Below, one piece after another: positions 18,470 through 28,307 of a DNA stretch of 64,000 bases. This DNA is from Ignavibacteriales bacterium UBA1304 (lineage in GTDB: Bacteria; Bacteroidota; Ignavibacteria; Ignavibacteriales; Ignavibacteriaceae): the NCBI GenBank assembly GCA_002307295.1, contig DBTY01000055.1:194772-258771 (forward strand), written 5' to 3'. The notes below the pieces were generated by a model. That model saw only the letters and a program-made list of their open reading frames with translations. It had not been told where the DNA came from and made no database searches. Numbering within the stretch: the stretch's first letter is position 1; each line of letters opens with the position of its first letter. The position numbers and the translations under genes were made by a program.

Positions 18470-19513
18470 CTAAATTGCGAAGAGCCAGAAAAAAATCAGC
18501 CCTACGCTTTCTCTCAGCTTATAATAAATATTCTTTTCCCAGCTTAATTTAAGTTCAGAAGGAACTAACTGCGGATGAATATTATTAAAATAACATATCT
18601 CATTTATTCTGTTCAAATGAAAACCGTCAGAAATAACAATTATCTGCTTAGGTTTATCTTTTTTTACTAAGTTCTGTTTAATAAACTGAACCTGTTCCGT
18701 TGTGGAAGAGGTCTTTTTTTCCATTGTAACGTCTTTCAAATCGACCCGGAAACGTTTTACTACATTGTAGCCGACTTCAGCTTCGGATAGCTCTCCCGGA
18801 GCGTTTCCTCCGGTTAGTTGTATCTTCTTTACATATCCCTTTTGGTATAAATCAACCGCTTTCTCTACTCTCTTTGCAAGACTGGGACTCGGTTTGTTAT
18901 CTGCAAATACAGCCGAACCAAACACCACCGCTACATCGGCTTTAGTTAAATTTTCGTCGCCTGTATATTTATCCTGCATGCTAAAAATAGAATAAAAGAA
19001 AGCAAAACCAACAAAACCAATAATCAATATAAATGCGTTAACCAACGAGCGTATAACAAGAAATTCAGTTCTGCCAATTAACAACATCCAGATATAAGAT
19101 AAGTACATTAACTGTAATACCAGGAATATAAAGTAAACCGAATCAACTACAAACTTATTAACGGGCTGCTGAAGAAAATAACCGCTGGAAATATTCAGGT
19201 TTATTTTCGTCATAAAGAAAGCCAAAAGCAAAAAGAACGTAATAACAGCAGGAAACGTCAATAAGGCCGATCTTTTCCTTTCATAGAAAGCGTCTTTCTT
19301 AATAAATATAATCGTAACTCCGACAAAAATAATAAGAGCGATAAGAAAATTTAGAAAATTGCCGAAGATAAAAAATTTGAATTCAAATATCGAAAGCTTT
19401 TGATTCAGATATTTAGCTAAATAAAGGAATAACAAATCAAATACTATCAAAAAGTAAATTGACAAGACAAAATATTGCCTGTTATTTATAATATTTTTAC
19501 TTCTTTTTGCCAA
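18470..19513 (-). CDS. YdcF/SanA-like membrane protein (DUF218)
   Basis: This 347-residue protein has about five predicted transmembrane segments in the first 180 residues and a C-terminal DUF218 domain: ADVAVVFGSAVFADNKPSPSL, AVDLYQKGYVKKIQLTGG, SEAEVGYNVVKRF, SSTTEQVQFIKQNL and IIVISDGFHLNRI. Family members such as SanA and ElyC affect envelope integrity and peptidoglycan or lipid-carrier metabolism. It sits in the same run as the VanZ-like gene, also envelope-related. The biochemical activity is not known. Confidence 0.8.
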   Translation of the reverse strand: MAKRSKNIINNRQYFVLSIYFLIVFDLLFLYLAKYLNQKLSIFEFKFFIFGNFLNFLIALIIFVGVTIIFIKKDAFYERKRSALLTFPAVITFFLLLAFFMTKINLNISSGYFLQQPVNKFVVDSVYFIFLVLQLMYLSYIWMLLIGRTEFLVIRSLVNAFILIIGFVGFAFFYSIFSMQDKYTGDENLTKADVAVVFGSAVFADNKPSPSLAKRVEKAVDLYQKGYVKKIQLTGGNAPGELSEAEVGYNVVKRFRVDLKDVTMEKKTSSTTEQVQFIKQNLVKKDKPKQIIVISDGFHLNRINEICYFNNIHPQLVPSELKLSWEKNIYYKLRESVGLIFFWLFAI

Positions 19514-19546
19514 TTTGAAATGTAATTCATTTAAAAATAATTAGAA

Positions 19547-19951
19547 TCATTGTTCTGCTACAACTTTAGAACTGAATCTCTTAATAAGGAGCACTATCCC
19601 GATTCCCATCAGTCCTCCGCAGGTATCGGCAAGCCAGTCTTTTACGTCGCATGAGCGTCCGGGAATGTATAACTGATGTAATTCGTCAATACAACCGTAA
19701 AAAGAGACTAATAATAAGCTAAATAGATATGGTTGTTTGGCTAAAAATTTTATCTTTTTCTGAAAGTCAAACGTAAAGCACAATAAAATTGCCAATATTG
19801 AATAAGCTAAATAATGTTCAACTTTGTCGTTTATATTAGTATTAGGCACATCTTTTCCAGGAAGCGAAGTCAGAATCAATAATACAACCCAATATAACGC
19901 TAAAGGCAAATAAACCAAAAGAGCTTTATGTTTTTCTATTAGTCTATACAA
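19547..19951 (-). CDS. VanZ-like family small membrane protein
   Basis: This 134-residue protein has four predicted transmembrane helices. Features matching VanZ-like proteins are SLPGKDVPNTNINDKVEHYLAYSILA near residues 28-53 and FYGCIDELHQLYIPGRSCDVKDWLADTCGGLMGI near 84-117. VanZ gives low-level teicoplanin resistance in enterococci, but most chromosomal homologues have no known role. It overlaps the nnr gene by eight bases. Confidence 0.82.
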   Translation of the reverse strand: MYRLIEKHKALLVYLPLALYWVVLLILTSLPGKDVPNTNINDKVEHYLAYSILAILLCFTFDFQKKIKFLAKQPYLFSLLLVSFYGCIDELHQLYIPGRSCDVKDWLADTCGGLMGIGIVLLIKRFSSKVVAEQ

Positions 19952-21512
19952 ACGAGTTCCTAAGAAATATTATAGATTTCGGAAAGTTATCAATAATATT
20001 GGTAGCAGTAAACCCAAATTCCGAGTACTGTTTTAATAACATATCGGCCGAAAGGCTATGCAAATAAACTGCGGATATAACCGCTTCTTCCGTATTTTCT
20101 TTCTGGGCGGCAAATGCGGCAATAATTCCGCTTAAAGCGTCTCCGCTTCCAAACTTTGCCATGCCCGGATTTCCGGCCGCATTAACAAACGCTTCGCCAT
20201 CCGGATTAAAAATAATTGTCGGCGCGCCTTTCAAAACAAGAAACGCTCCGGTTTCTTCGGCAAACGCTTTGCCATATTTAAGAATATCTTTTTCAATTTC
20301 TGAAACTTCAACGCCTGTCAGATTTGCAAACTCTCCCATATGAGGAGTAAGAACAGTTCCGCTTAAATCATATTTTTTATATTCTTTTTTACCAATAGCA
20401 AAAATAGCGTCAGCGTCTATGATTGTTCTTTTATTTTTTCTGCTCTTTAAATAAGAGCGGACAGCATTAACAGTAGAATCAGACCGCCCAAGTCCCGGAC
20501 CGATTAAAACGCAATCAGCCCAATTAATCTTTTCAGAAAGATTTTTAATTCCTTCTTCCGTCAGGCATTCTTCGCCGTTATCCGGATAGAAATCAAAAAC
20601 AATTTCGGCTGTTCCTCTGGAAATCAGATTGCGAACGCTTTGCGGGAAAGCTAACAGCAGAGCTCCCGCGCCTGCTTTAAATGCGGCTTTTGAAGCAAGA
20701 ATTGCCGCTCCGGAATACTTCCCAGATCCGGAAACATTCAAAACTTTACCTGACGAGTACTTATTAATTGCTTTCCCTTTAACAGGCAAAAAATATAGCG
20801 CGTCTTCCGGCTCAATAAGATAATCGTCAACTTCAAACTGATCGAAAAAAGCGGGAGGAATTCCGATATTTCCTTTTATAATTTTACCGCAATATTTATA
20901 TCCATCTGCAAAAAACAATCCTCTTTTTAATTCGCCTAATGTAACCGTAACGTCTGCGTTAAAAACAGTCTCGCCATAACCTGTGTTTGCGCCTAATCCG
21001 GTGGGAATGTCAATTGCGACTTTAAAACCGCTTAACAAATTAAGCTCATCTACTATTTTAGTAAATAAAGGATTCAAAACGCCAGCGCTTCCGCTGCCAA
21101 GAATAGCGTCAATAACAATTCCGCAGTCGGCCAACAGTCGCACATCTTTAGCTGAGTTTAATTTTTTTAATTTTAATTTAACTGGCGAAAGGATTTTATA
21201 TTGAGTAAGTATCGTAAAATTTGCGTTAGCGTCATCGGTAAGTTCTTCTATATTATTTAAATGAAGAAGTACTACTTCGTTTCCATTATTGAGGAAATGC
21301 CTTGCTACGGCAAAACCGTCTCCGCCATTATTCCCTTTGCCGCAGATAACGCCAATTTTAACGCTGGGAGAAAACCCGGGATATGAATTTTTTATATTAT
21401 TAAATATTTCTATTGCAGCGTTTTCCATAAGAATAACTCCGGGGAAACCAACCTGATTAACGGCAATATTATCCGCTTCCCTGATTTGAGAGGATAAAAA
21501 TAAAGGTATCAC
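19944..21512 (-). CDS. nnr: Bifunctional NAD(P)H-hydrate repair enzyme (epimerase + ADP-dependent dehydratase)
   Basis: This 522-residue two-domain cytosolic enzyme repairs hydrated NAD(P)H. The N-terminal epimerase (YjeF_N, residues 1-215) shows LMENAAIEIF, CGKGNNGGDGFAVARHFL and DAILGSGSAG. The C-terminal dehydratase (residues ~225-520) shows GSGKYSGAAILASKAAFKAGAG, IGPGLG, DADAIFAI, LTPHMGEFANLTG, KGAPTIIF and AAGNPGMAKFGSGDALSGIIAA, which holds the catalytic Asp. Both halves look intact. It directly follows nuoN (28 bases), a fitting place next to the main NADH-consuming complex. Confidence 0.92.
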   Translation of the reverse strand: MIPLFLSSQIREADNIAVNQVGFPGVILMENAAIEIFNNIKNSYPGFSPSVKIGVICGKGNNGGDGFAVARHFLNNGNEVVLLHLNNIEELTDDANANFTILTQYKILSPVKLKLKKLNSAKDVRLLADCGIVIDAILGSGSAGVLNPLFTKIVDELNLLSGFKVAIDIPTGLGANTGYGETVFNADVTVTLGELKRGLFFADGYKYCGKIIKGNIGIPPAFFDQFEVDDYLIEPEDALYFLPVKGKAINKYSSGKVLNVSGSGKYSGAAILASKAAFKAGAGALLLAFPQSVRNLISRGTAEIVFDFYPDNGEECLTEEGIKNLSEKINWADCVLIGPGLGRSDSTVNAVRSYLKSRKNKRTIIDADAIFAIGKKEYKKYDLSGTVLTPHMGEFANLTGVEVSEIEKDILKYGKAFAEETGAFLVLKGAPTIIFNPDGEAFVNAAGNPGMAKFGSGDALSGIIAAFAAQKENTEEAVISAVYLHSLSADMLLKQYSEFGFTATNIIDNFPKSIIFLRNSFV

Positions 21513-21540
21513 AAATATATCTCCCTGATAGTTCTAACCG

Positions 21541-22959
21541 CTACTTAGCGAAGTACGAAATTAAATTAATTACCGAATTAGGCGCAATTCCAAGTAATAT
21601 TACGAATAAAACTGCTATTATAACGGACAATAAACCAGTGTTGGAATTTTCAATTACAAAATCTTCTTCAGATTCTTTGAAGTACATAAGAACGATAATT
21701 CTTATGTAAAAATAAACGCTTATTGCGCTGGAAATTACTCCGACTATAGCCAGCCATGTTAATTTTGCTTTAACGGCGGCAATAAAAATATAGTACTTTC
21801 CAAAAAATCCTGCAAATGGAGGAAGCCCTGCAAGCGAAAACATAATAATTGCAAGCAGCCCTGCAAGAATTGGTTTTTTATTTGCCAGCCCTGCATAAGA
21901 CTTTATAGTCAGGTTAGTATCGTTTTTCCCTTCAACAATAGAGATAATTCCAAACGCGCCAATATTCATAAAAGTGTAAGCGGCTAAATAAAATATAATT
22001 CCGGATACGCCGTATGAATTCCCAGAAGCAAGTCCAATAGTCATATAACCTGCATGAGCAATTGAAGAATACGCCATCATCCTTTTAATATCCGTTTGAG
22101 CTATAGCCACAATACTGCCAAACAGCATAGAGAATACGGCAATTGCGCCAAAATACGGAGCAAAAACATTTGTGTTTACGACCGTAAGCACAGAAGCGAA
22201 TGATACGATAATTGCGCTAAATGCAGCCGCCTTACCGCCGGTTGACATTAAAGCCGACACAGTAGTGGCTGAACCCTGATAAACGTCAGGAACCCACATA
22301 TGAAACGGAAATGCGGCTATCTTAAACGATAGACCGAACAGGATAAAGAGTAATCCAGCTAAAAAGAGGATATTTGTATTAAACTTAGTAAAATTCAGAA
22401 ATAAATATTCAAGCGAAGTATTTTGCATGGAGCCGTAAACAAGCGCCATTCCATATACTAAAAATCCGGTTGCAAACGAACCAAGCAAAAAATATTTTAG
22501 CGAAGCTTCGTTAGCTTTTAGTTTGTTTCTGTTAATGCCAGCTAAAGCGTAAAAACAGACGGACATTATTTCTAGCCCCATAAATATTACAATCAAGTCT
22601 TTTGCCCCGGCCATAAGGGACATTCCAAGAACCGAAGACATAAGCAGTATATAATACTCGCCGTAATAAGTATGATATTTCTTTATATAATCAATTGATA
22701 ACAGAGTAACTAACGCCGCGCCAAGATTGAAAATAAATATAAAAAAGTTTACGTTCCCTCCGGACATAAGCATATTTTCAAAAACGACTTTTACGTTATT
22801 AACCAGAAACAAAGCAGAAAAACCCGAGGCTAAAAATGTAAGGATGCTAAACCAGGGAAGGATTTTTTCGCTGGAAGTAAAATACATTTCTATAACAAGA
22901 GAAATTAATATTCCCGCCGCAAGGATAATAAAAGGGATTATATAATAAAATTCATTCAT
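21541..22959 (-). CDS. nuoN: NADH-quinone oxidoreductase subunit N
   Basis: This 472-residue antiporter-like subunit of the complex I membrane arm has about 14 transmembrane helices. Family motifs present are FMGLEIMSVCFYALAG, SLKYFLLGSFATGFLVYGMAL, FKIAAFPFHMWVPDVYQGSATTVSALMSTG with the key Lys, and DIKRMMAYSSIAHAGYM. Unlike the usual L-M-N order, two genes (an NhaD-type antiporter and a small acidic protein) lie between nuoM and nuoN. Confidence 0.93.
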   Translation of the reverse strand: MNEFYYIIPFIILAAGILISLVIEMYFTSSEKILPWFSILTFLASGFSALFLVNNVKVVFENMLMSGGNVNFFIFIFNLGAALVTLLSIDYIKKYHTYYGEYYILLMSSVLGMSLMAGAKDLIVIFMGLEIMSVCFYALAGINRNKLKANEASLKYFLLGSFATGFLVYGMALVYGSMQNTSLEYLFLNFTKFNTNILFLAGLLFILFGLSFKIAAFPFHMWVPDVYQGSATTVSALMSTGGKAAAFSAIIVSFASVLTVVNTNVFAPYFGAIAVFSMLFGSIVAIAQTDIKRMMAYSSIAHAGYMTIGLASGNSYGVSGIIFYLAAYTFMNIGAFGIISIVEGKNDTNLTIKSYAGLANKKPILAGLLAIIMFSLAGLPPFAGFFGKYYIFIAAVKAKLTWLAIVGVISSAISVYFYIRIIVLMYFKESEEDFVIENSNTGLLSVIIAVLFVILLGIAPNSVINLISYFAK

Positions 22960-22976
22960 ATTTTTTATACTAATAT

Positions 22977-23342
22977 TTATTCAATAAATAAAATATCTTC
23001 GTCAGTTTCTTCAATACTTAACTGATGGTTTTGATTCAGATATAAAAGTATTTTTCTGTGATTATCAAAATCAAAAATATCGTTGTCTTTTTCTACAATT
23101 ACAAGTTTAATTGATTCAAACTTAGAAATCGCTTCCGTTAAATCTTCATATTCAAGAAAATACAGTTCAAGAAATTCTTCATATTCGTTTATTTCAACTT
23201 TGCCGTTTTCAATAGAAAAATCGGTTAGTATATCGTCATCTACCATTATTTTAAGAATGTAGCCTGTAAATGGCAGCAATATTCTGTTTCTGTAATATAA
23301 GCCGGTTAATTTATTTTTAATAACTTCGTCTAAACTTTTCAT
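22977..23342 (-). CDS. Small acidic protein of unknown function in the nuo run
   Basis: This 121-residue soluble protein is strongly acidic (ENGKVEINEYEEFLELYFLEYEDLTEAI, EETDEDILFIE) with no signal peptide or membrane segment. I recognise no family. It starts two bases after the antiporter stop codon and ends 17 bases before nuoN, so it must be translated as part of this operon. A regulatory or assembly role beside the antiporter is possible but only from position. Confidence 0.65.
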   Translation of the reverse strand: MKSLDEVIKNKLTGLYYRNRILLPFTGYILKIMVDDDILTDFSIENGKVEINEYEEFLELYFLEYEDLTEAISKFESIKLVIVEKDNDIFDFDNHRKILLYLNQNHQLSIEETDEDILFIE

Positions 23343-23344
23343 AC

Positions 23345-24790
23345 TCAGCCTCTATTGAAAAAAAATAATAACCAAATTATTGTAAATAGCGGTAAAAGAA
23401 TAATAACCGAATATTTTAATATGTAGCTCATAAAGCCTGGCATTTCAATACCCGCTTTTTCGCTAATAGACTTAACCATAAAATTAGGACCGTTGCCTAT
23501 ATACGTAAACGCTCCAAAGAAAACCGAACCTACTGAAACTGCTCTTAAATAAAGAGGATCTTTCAAAACAAAATTTATAACGTCCGCTTTAACATTTACA
23601 TTCAGCCCGTACTTGCCCATCTCAGCGCTTAAAAAGTTGAGATAAGTGGGCGCGTTATCTAAAACGCTCGATAAAGCTCCGGACGACCAATAAAAAATTC
23701 CTGCATCCAGCTTGGTTCCCATGGCTTTGGCTTCGTGAGCAATTAACTGTAAAGCCGGTATCATGGTTGCAAAAATTCCAATAAATAAAAACGCCACTTC
23801 TTTTATCGGTTCAAAATCAAATTCGTTGGCTTTCAGAATTTTAATGTCAGCCTTTTTATACGCCGCAAAACTTACGGCAAACATTATAACCTCGCGCAAA
23901 CCAAAAGGCAAAGGCGATAAAGACGGAACCCACGATATAACGCCCGGATCAATAAACACTGCAAGAATGATTACGCCAAGGTAAACAAAATTTATATATC
24001 CGCTAATCTTAACTTTGCCCGTATACTCTGTTTTTGAAACGCTTTCTTTTTTATTAGACGCGTCGTAAAAATAAAACGCAGTTAAAGCCAGCGCTATTGC
24101 AGGCAGCCAGATATACCAAACGTTTTCTATTACCCACAAAAACGGGACGCCTTTAAGAAAGCCCAAAAACAAAGGCGGATCTCCAATTGGAGTTAAGGCT
24201 CCCCCCATATTGCTAATGATAAAAATAAAAAAGACAATATGATAAGGGGCTATTCTGCCCCGGTTCATCTTAATAAACGGGCGTATCAACAGCATGGAAG
24301 CTCCAGTTGTGCCAATTATATTTGAAACGACCGCGCCAAAAAAAAGGAACAGCACGTTCAAAACCGGAGTAGCTTTTTTATCCACTTTTATTAAAATACC
24401 GCCAGAAACAATAAATAAAGAACTTAATAGAGCTATAAACGAAATATACTCCGACGCTGTATGTAAAACCGAACCCGCGTCGTTTAAAAAAATCATATAA
24501 TAACTGATAACAATGAAAGCTAATAACAGCGAAACTTTAACATAATGCTTTTCCCAAAACCTCTTATAAAGAAGCGGTCCTGTAGCTATCATTATTAACA
24601 GCAAAATAAACGGAACAACCATAAACGTATCAGGCAAAGCATTAGCGGCATGTTCAGCCTGAACAACCGGAGCCTGCGCTGTTGCGCCGTTTTGCGCGCC
24701 TTTTGCCAAAAGGCCGCTTTGAAAACCAATAAATATTAAAAACAGAGTAATAGGAAGTATTTTTGTAACTTTCCTTATTACATCCATCAT
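23345..24790 (-). CDS. NhaD-type Na+/H+ antiporter
   Basis: This 481-residue membrane protein of the ion-transporter superfamily has an N-terminal hydrophobic leader, then about 11-12 helices. NhaD-like signatures are GTTGASMLLIRPFIKMN, ISNMGGALTPIGDPPLFLGF and LSSVLDNAPTYLNFL, with conserved Asp/Asn in the two re-entrant loops, and SVFFGAFTYIGNGPNFMVKS near the end. NhaD exchanges sodium for protons. Its ATG overlaps the nuoM stop (ATGA). Placement inside the complex I membrane-arm operon suggests sodium and proton circuits are coupled in expression. ArsB-like anion transport is the less likely alternative. Confidence 0.83.
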   Translation of the reverse strand: MMDVIRKVTKILPITLFLIFIGFQSGLLAKGAQNGATAQAPVVQAEHAANALPDTFMVVPFILLLIMIATGPLLYKRFWEKHYVKVSLLLAFIVISYYMIFLNDAGSVLHTASEYISFIALLSSLFIVSGGILIKVDKKATPVLNVLFLFFGAVVSNIIGTTGASMLLIRPFIKMNRGRIAPYHIVFFIFIISNMGGALTPIGDPPLFLGFLKGVPFLWVIENVWYIWLPAIALALTAFYFYDASNKKESVSKTEYTGKVKISGYINFVYLGVIILAVFIDPGVISWVPSLSPLPFGLREVIMFAVSFAAYKKADIKILKANEFDFEPIKEVAFLFIGIFATMIPALQLIAHEAKAMGTKLDAGIFYWSSGALSSVLDNAPTYLNFLSAEMGKYGLNVNVKADVINFVLKDPLYLRAVSVGSVFFGAFTYIGNGPNFMVKSISEKAGIEMPGFMSYILKYSVIILLPLFTIIWLLFFFNRG

Positions 24791-26313
24791 TTAACCAAAG
24801 AGCTTAACGGATATAGTACCTGTTCAATAACTCTGCCGCTTGAAGCCGCTGAAATATTCAGGAACGTACTTGGATAAACTCCGATCCATACGATAAAAAA
24901 GAATATCGGGACTAAGATAAGCATTTCCCGAGGGCTTAAATCTGTTAAACTTTCCAATTTTGGATTTTTTACTTCGCCAAATACAACCCGCTGGTATAAC
25001 CAGAGCAGATATATTGCCGCAAAAATTACTCCCGACGCTGCAAATATTGTATACCACCATGAGTTTAATACCGGCGATTTAAATGAGCCGATAAGAATTA
25101 AAAACTCGCCCACAAAACCATTTAACCCCGGCAAGCCCATCGAAGATAACGACGCAAACATCAGGGCAAACGAAAATATAGGAACTATTTTAGCAATGCC
25201 GCCGTAAAATGAAATTTCTCTTGTATGAGTTCTTTCGTAAATCATTCCGACAATAAGGAATAAGGCTCCCGTTGAAAGTCCGTGGTTTACCATTTGAATG
25301 ACCGCGCCCTGAACAGACTCCTGCGTAAGAGCAAAAATACCAAGAACCACAAAACCAAGGTGAGAAACTGAAGAATAAGCTACAAGCCTCTTAATATCTT
25401 TTTGAACCATAGCCACTAACGCGCCGTAAATAATGCCTATTATTGCCAATATCGAAATGAAAGGCGCAAAGTAAACGGCTGCCTGAGGGAAAAGCGGCAG
25501 ACAAAATCTTATAAGACCATAAGTTCCCATTTTAAGCAATACGCCTGCTAATATAACGCTGCCTGCGGTTGGAGCCTGTGTATGCGCGTCCGGCAGCCAT
25601 GTGTGCAACGGAAACAAAGGCACTTTAATGGCAAAGCTAAACGCAAATGCAAGGAACATATAGTTCTGAATATCGCGCGGAACATTAGGACCTACTTTAT
25701 ATAAATCCAAAAGATTTGTAGTAAATATGCCCAACGGACCCGACGCATAAACGGCAAGCCATATTATTGCAACAAGCATTAACAAACTGCCGAACATTGT
25801 GTAAATAAAAAACTTAACTGTAGCGTATATTCTCTGTTCGCCTCCCCAGACGCCAATGATGAAGTACATTGGTATAAGCATCGCTTCCCAGAAGATATAA
25901 AACAAAAACATATCTAACGATATAAAAACGCCAATCATTCCAACTTCAAGCATCAGCATGAAGAAAGTAAACTCTTTAATTTTTTTTGTAATTCCTCCCT
26001 TCCAGGTAGAAATTAACGTAAGCGGCGTAAGAAAAGTGGTTAATAAAAGCATCAGCAAAGATATTCCGTCTATACCTACGAAATAACTTATGTTAAGGTT
26101 ATCAATCCACAAAAACTTTTGCGTAAACTGGAAACCGGGGTTATGCTGATCGAACCCGGCATACAAAAATAACGAAATCACAAAAGCTATTAGGGAAATA
26201 AAAAGCCCCGCATAGCGTATTGCGTTTTCTTTTGCTTTTGGCATAAAAAGGATGAGTCCTCCTCCAATAAGAGGCGTCAAAAGCAGGTAAGATAAAAGTT
26301 GATTGTTTACCAT
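24787..26313 (-). CDS. nuoM: NADH-quinone oxidoreductase subunit M
   Basis: This 508-residue complex I proton-pumping subunit has about 14 helices. Motifs: DGISLLMLLLTTFLTPLTLIS, DMFLFYIFWEAMLIPMYFIIG with the conserved Glu, FAIKVPLFPLHTWLPDAHTQ with the key Lys, APTAGSVILAGVLLKMGTYGL, DIKRLVAYSSVSHLGFV and SMGLPGLNGFVGEFLIL. It starts three bases after nuoL ends and overlaps the antiporter start by four bases. Confidence 0.95.
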   Translation of the reverse strand: MVNNQLLSYLLLTPLIGGGLILFMPKAKENAIRYAGLFISLIAFVISLFLYAGFDQHNPGFQFTQKFLWIDNLNISYFVGIDGISLLMLLLTTFLTPLTLISTWKGGITKKIKEFTFFMLMLEVGMIGVFISLDMFLFYIFWEAMLIPMYFIIGVWGGEQRIYATVKFFIYTMFGSLLMLVAIIWLAVYASGPLGIFTTNLLDLYKVGPNVPRDIQNYMFLAFAFSFAIKVPLFPLHTWLPDAHTQAPTAGSVILAGVLLKMGTYGLIRFCLPLFPQAAVYFAPFISILAIIGIIYGALVAMVQKDIKRLVAYSSVSHLGFVVLGIFALTQESVQGAVIQMVNHGLSTGALFLIVGMIYERTHTREISFYGGIAKIVPIFSFALMFASLSSMGLPGLNGFVGEFLILIGSFKSPVLNSWWYTIFAASGVIFAAIYLLWLYQRVVFGEVKNPKLESLTDLSPREMLILVPIFFFIVWIGVYPSTFLNISAASSGRVIEQVLYPLSSLVK

Positions 26314-26316
26314 ATT

Positions 26317-28257
26317 CTATAAACTTATAATTAACCAAAATAAAGCGGCTACAATTCCTGCGACCATAATTAATGCATAAAATTGAGCTACGCCGGTTTG
26401 AATTTTTCTTATGTTATTTGAAATTACCGATACTAAACTTGCTGTTCCGTTAACGGCTCCGTCAATAATTTTGTTATCGTTAATCTTCCAGAGAAAAGCT
26501 TCGGAAAATCTGCCGATTGGTTTTACAAAAACAGCTTCATAAAGCTCGTCAATATAATATTTGTTTAACAGCAAAGTATAAAGGCCTTTTGAGGCTTTGA
26601 CCGTTTTGCCTGCAATGCGTATATTTTTAAGATAAACATATCTTGCAAAAAGAATTGCGCATACGGCTCCTATTACAGAAACAGCCATTAAAAGTATTTC
26701 TAAAAAGGCTGAATGATTGCCATATGTCATTAATTTAGTTTGAGCCGGAGCAAATAAAGGAGCTAACCAGTTCTCAAAAACATTGCCATGTTCGCCTGAA
26801 AATATTTCAGGGATGCCAATAAATCCGCCTATTATAGAAAGGACGGCTAAAATCATAAGAGGAATCGTCATTACTTTAGGCGATTCATGCGGATGCACAT
26901 TATGTTCGTCAAATCTTGGTTTGCCTTCAAAAGTAAGAGTAACCAGTCTGAACATATAAAATGCTGTCATAAGAGCAGTAAACGCGCCTACTAACCAATA
27001 TCCAAAACCGCCGGAACTAAACGCTTTCCAGAGAATTTCATCTTTACTGAAAAAACCCGATAAAGGAGGTATGCCGGAAATTGCAAGAGCGGCAACAACA
27101 AAAGTAATGTAAGTATGAGGCATATATTTTTTCAGTCCGCCGTACTTGCGCATGTCCTGTTCGTCATGCATGCTGTGTATAACAGAACCCGCGCCTAAGA
27201 ATAAAAGAGCTTTGAAGAATGCGTGAGTCATTACGTGGAATATTCCGGCTGAAAAAGCTCCTACGCCAAGCGCAAGAAACATATAGCCTAACTGGCTGAT
27301 AGTTGAATAAGCTAAAACTTTTTTGATGTCATTTTGTACAAGTCCCACTGTAGCGGCAAAAAATGCGGTAAGCAAACCAACGACGGCTACAAGAGTCATA
27401 ATTGCAGGAGCCGACGCAAAAATAATGGAACATCGCGCAACCATATAAACGCCTGCGGTTACCATAGTAGCGGCATGTATTAACGCCGAAACAGGAGTAG
27501 GACCCGCCATAGCGTCCGGCAGCCAGACAAACAAAGGTATCTGAGCAGATTTTCCGGTAGCGCCAATAAACAAAAACAAAGCAATAAAAGTAAATACCGA
27601 CGTTTCAATTGGCATAGCTACCGCGCGGCTGAAAACGTCGTTAAAGTTAAGACTTCCAAATGTAAGGTAAATAAGAAACATACCAAGCAGAAAACCAAAA
27701 TCGCCAATTCTGTTAACTACAAAGGCTTTTTTTGCGGCTTCGCTTGTTGTGCCTTTTTCAAATTTTCTATCGTACCAAAAACCAATTAGCAAATATGAAC
27801 AAAGACCTACGCCTTCCCATCCAAGAAACAATAGAACAAAATTATCGCCTAAGATCAGGTTCATCATTGCAAAAATAAACAGATTCAGGTAAGCAAAATA
27901 CCGCCAGTAGCTCTTATCGCCATGCATGTATCCCATGGAGTAAACGTGGATTATAAAACCGACTCCCGTTACAATAAGCCCCATTATAAGCGAAAGCTGA
28001 TCTACCTGATAAGCTACGCCGACGTTAAGTCCGCCTGCGCTAATCCATGTAAAGAGCTTAACAATGTTTTGTCTTTGGTCGACCGGCAGACCTAAAGTCT
28101 GGAAGAATGCGCCTAACATAACAATAAACGATAAACCGATAGCGCCGCTGCCGATTATACCGATTACTTTTTCGTTTTTAATTCTGGAGCCAAAGATTCC
28201 GTTTATCAGGAAACCTAATAAAGGCAGCAGAACCGCTAAATATATATATTGAATCAT
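26317..28257 (-). CDS. nuoL: NADH-quinone oxidoreductase subunit L
   Basis: This 646-residue subunit, of normal NuoL length, includes the C-terminal lateral helix region. Motifs: FLGWEGVGLCSYLLIGFW with the conserved Glu, NRIGDFGFLLG, KSAQIPLFVWLPDAMAGPTP, VSALIHAATMVTAGVYMVAR, DIKKVLAYSTISQLGYM and HAFFKALLFLGAGSVIH. The C-terminal part (residues ~500-646) has three further hydrophobic segments. It follows nuoK by 50 bases. Confidence 0.95.
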   Translation of the reverse strand: MIQYIYLAVLLPLLGFLINGIFGSRIKNEKVIGIIGSGAIGLSFIVMLGAFFQTLGLPVDQRQNIVKLFTWISAGGLNVGVAYQVDQLSLIMGLIVTGVGFIIHVYSMGYMHGDKSYWRYFAYLNLFIFAMMNLILGDNFVLLFLGWEGVGLCSYLLIGFWYDRKFEKGTTSEAAKKAFVVNRIGDFGFLLGMFLIYLTFGSLNFNDVFSRAVAMPIETSVFTFIALFLFIGATGKSAQIPLFVWLPDAMAGPTPVSALIHAATMVTAGVYMVARCSIIFASAPAIMTLVAVVGLLTAFFAATVGLVQNDIKKVLAYSTISQLGYMFLALGVGAFSAGIFHVMTHAFFKALLFLGAGSVIHSMHDEQDMRKYGGLKKYMPHTYITFVVAALAISGIPPLSGFFSKDEILWKAFSSGGFGYWLVGAFTALMTAFYMFRLVTLTFEGKPRFDEHNVHPHESPKVMTIPLMILAVLSIIGGFIGIPEIFSGEHGNVFENWLAPLFAPAQTKLMTYGNHSAFLEILLMAVSVIGAVCAILFARYVYLKNIRIAGKTVKASKGLYTLLLNKYYIDELYEAVFVKPIGRFSEAFLWKINDNKIIDGAVNGTASLVSVISNNIRKIQTGVAQFYALIMVAGIVAALFWLIISL

Positions 28258-28307
28258 AAGCTATTAAGGATTCGTATTAAATATCCGTATTAGTTACTCC
28301 TGAAAAA

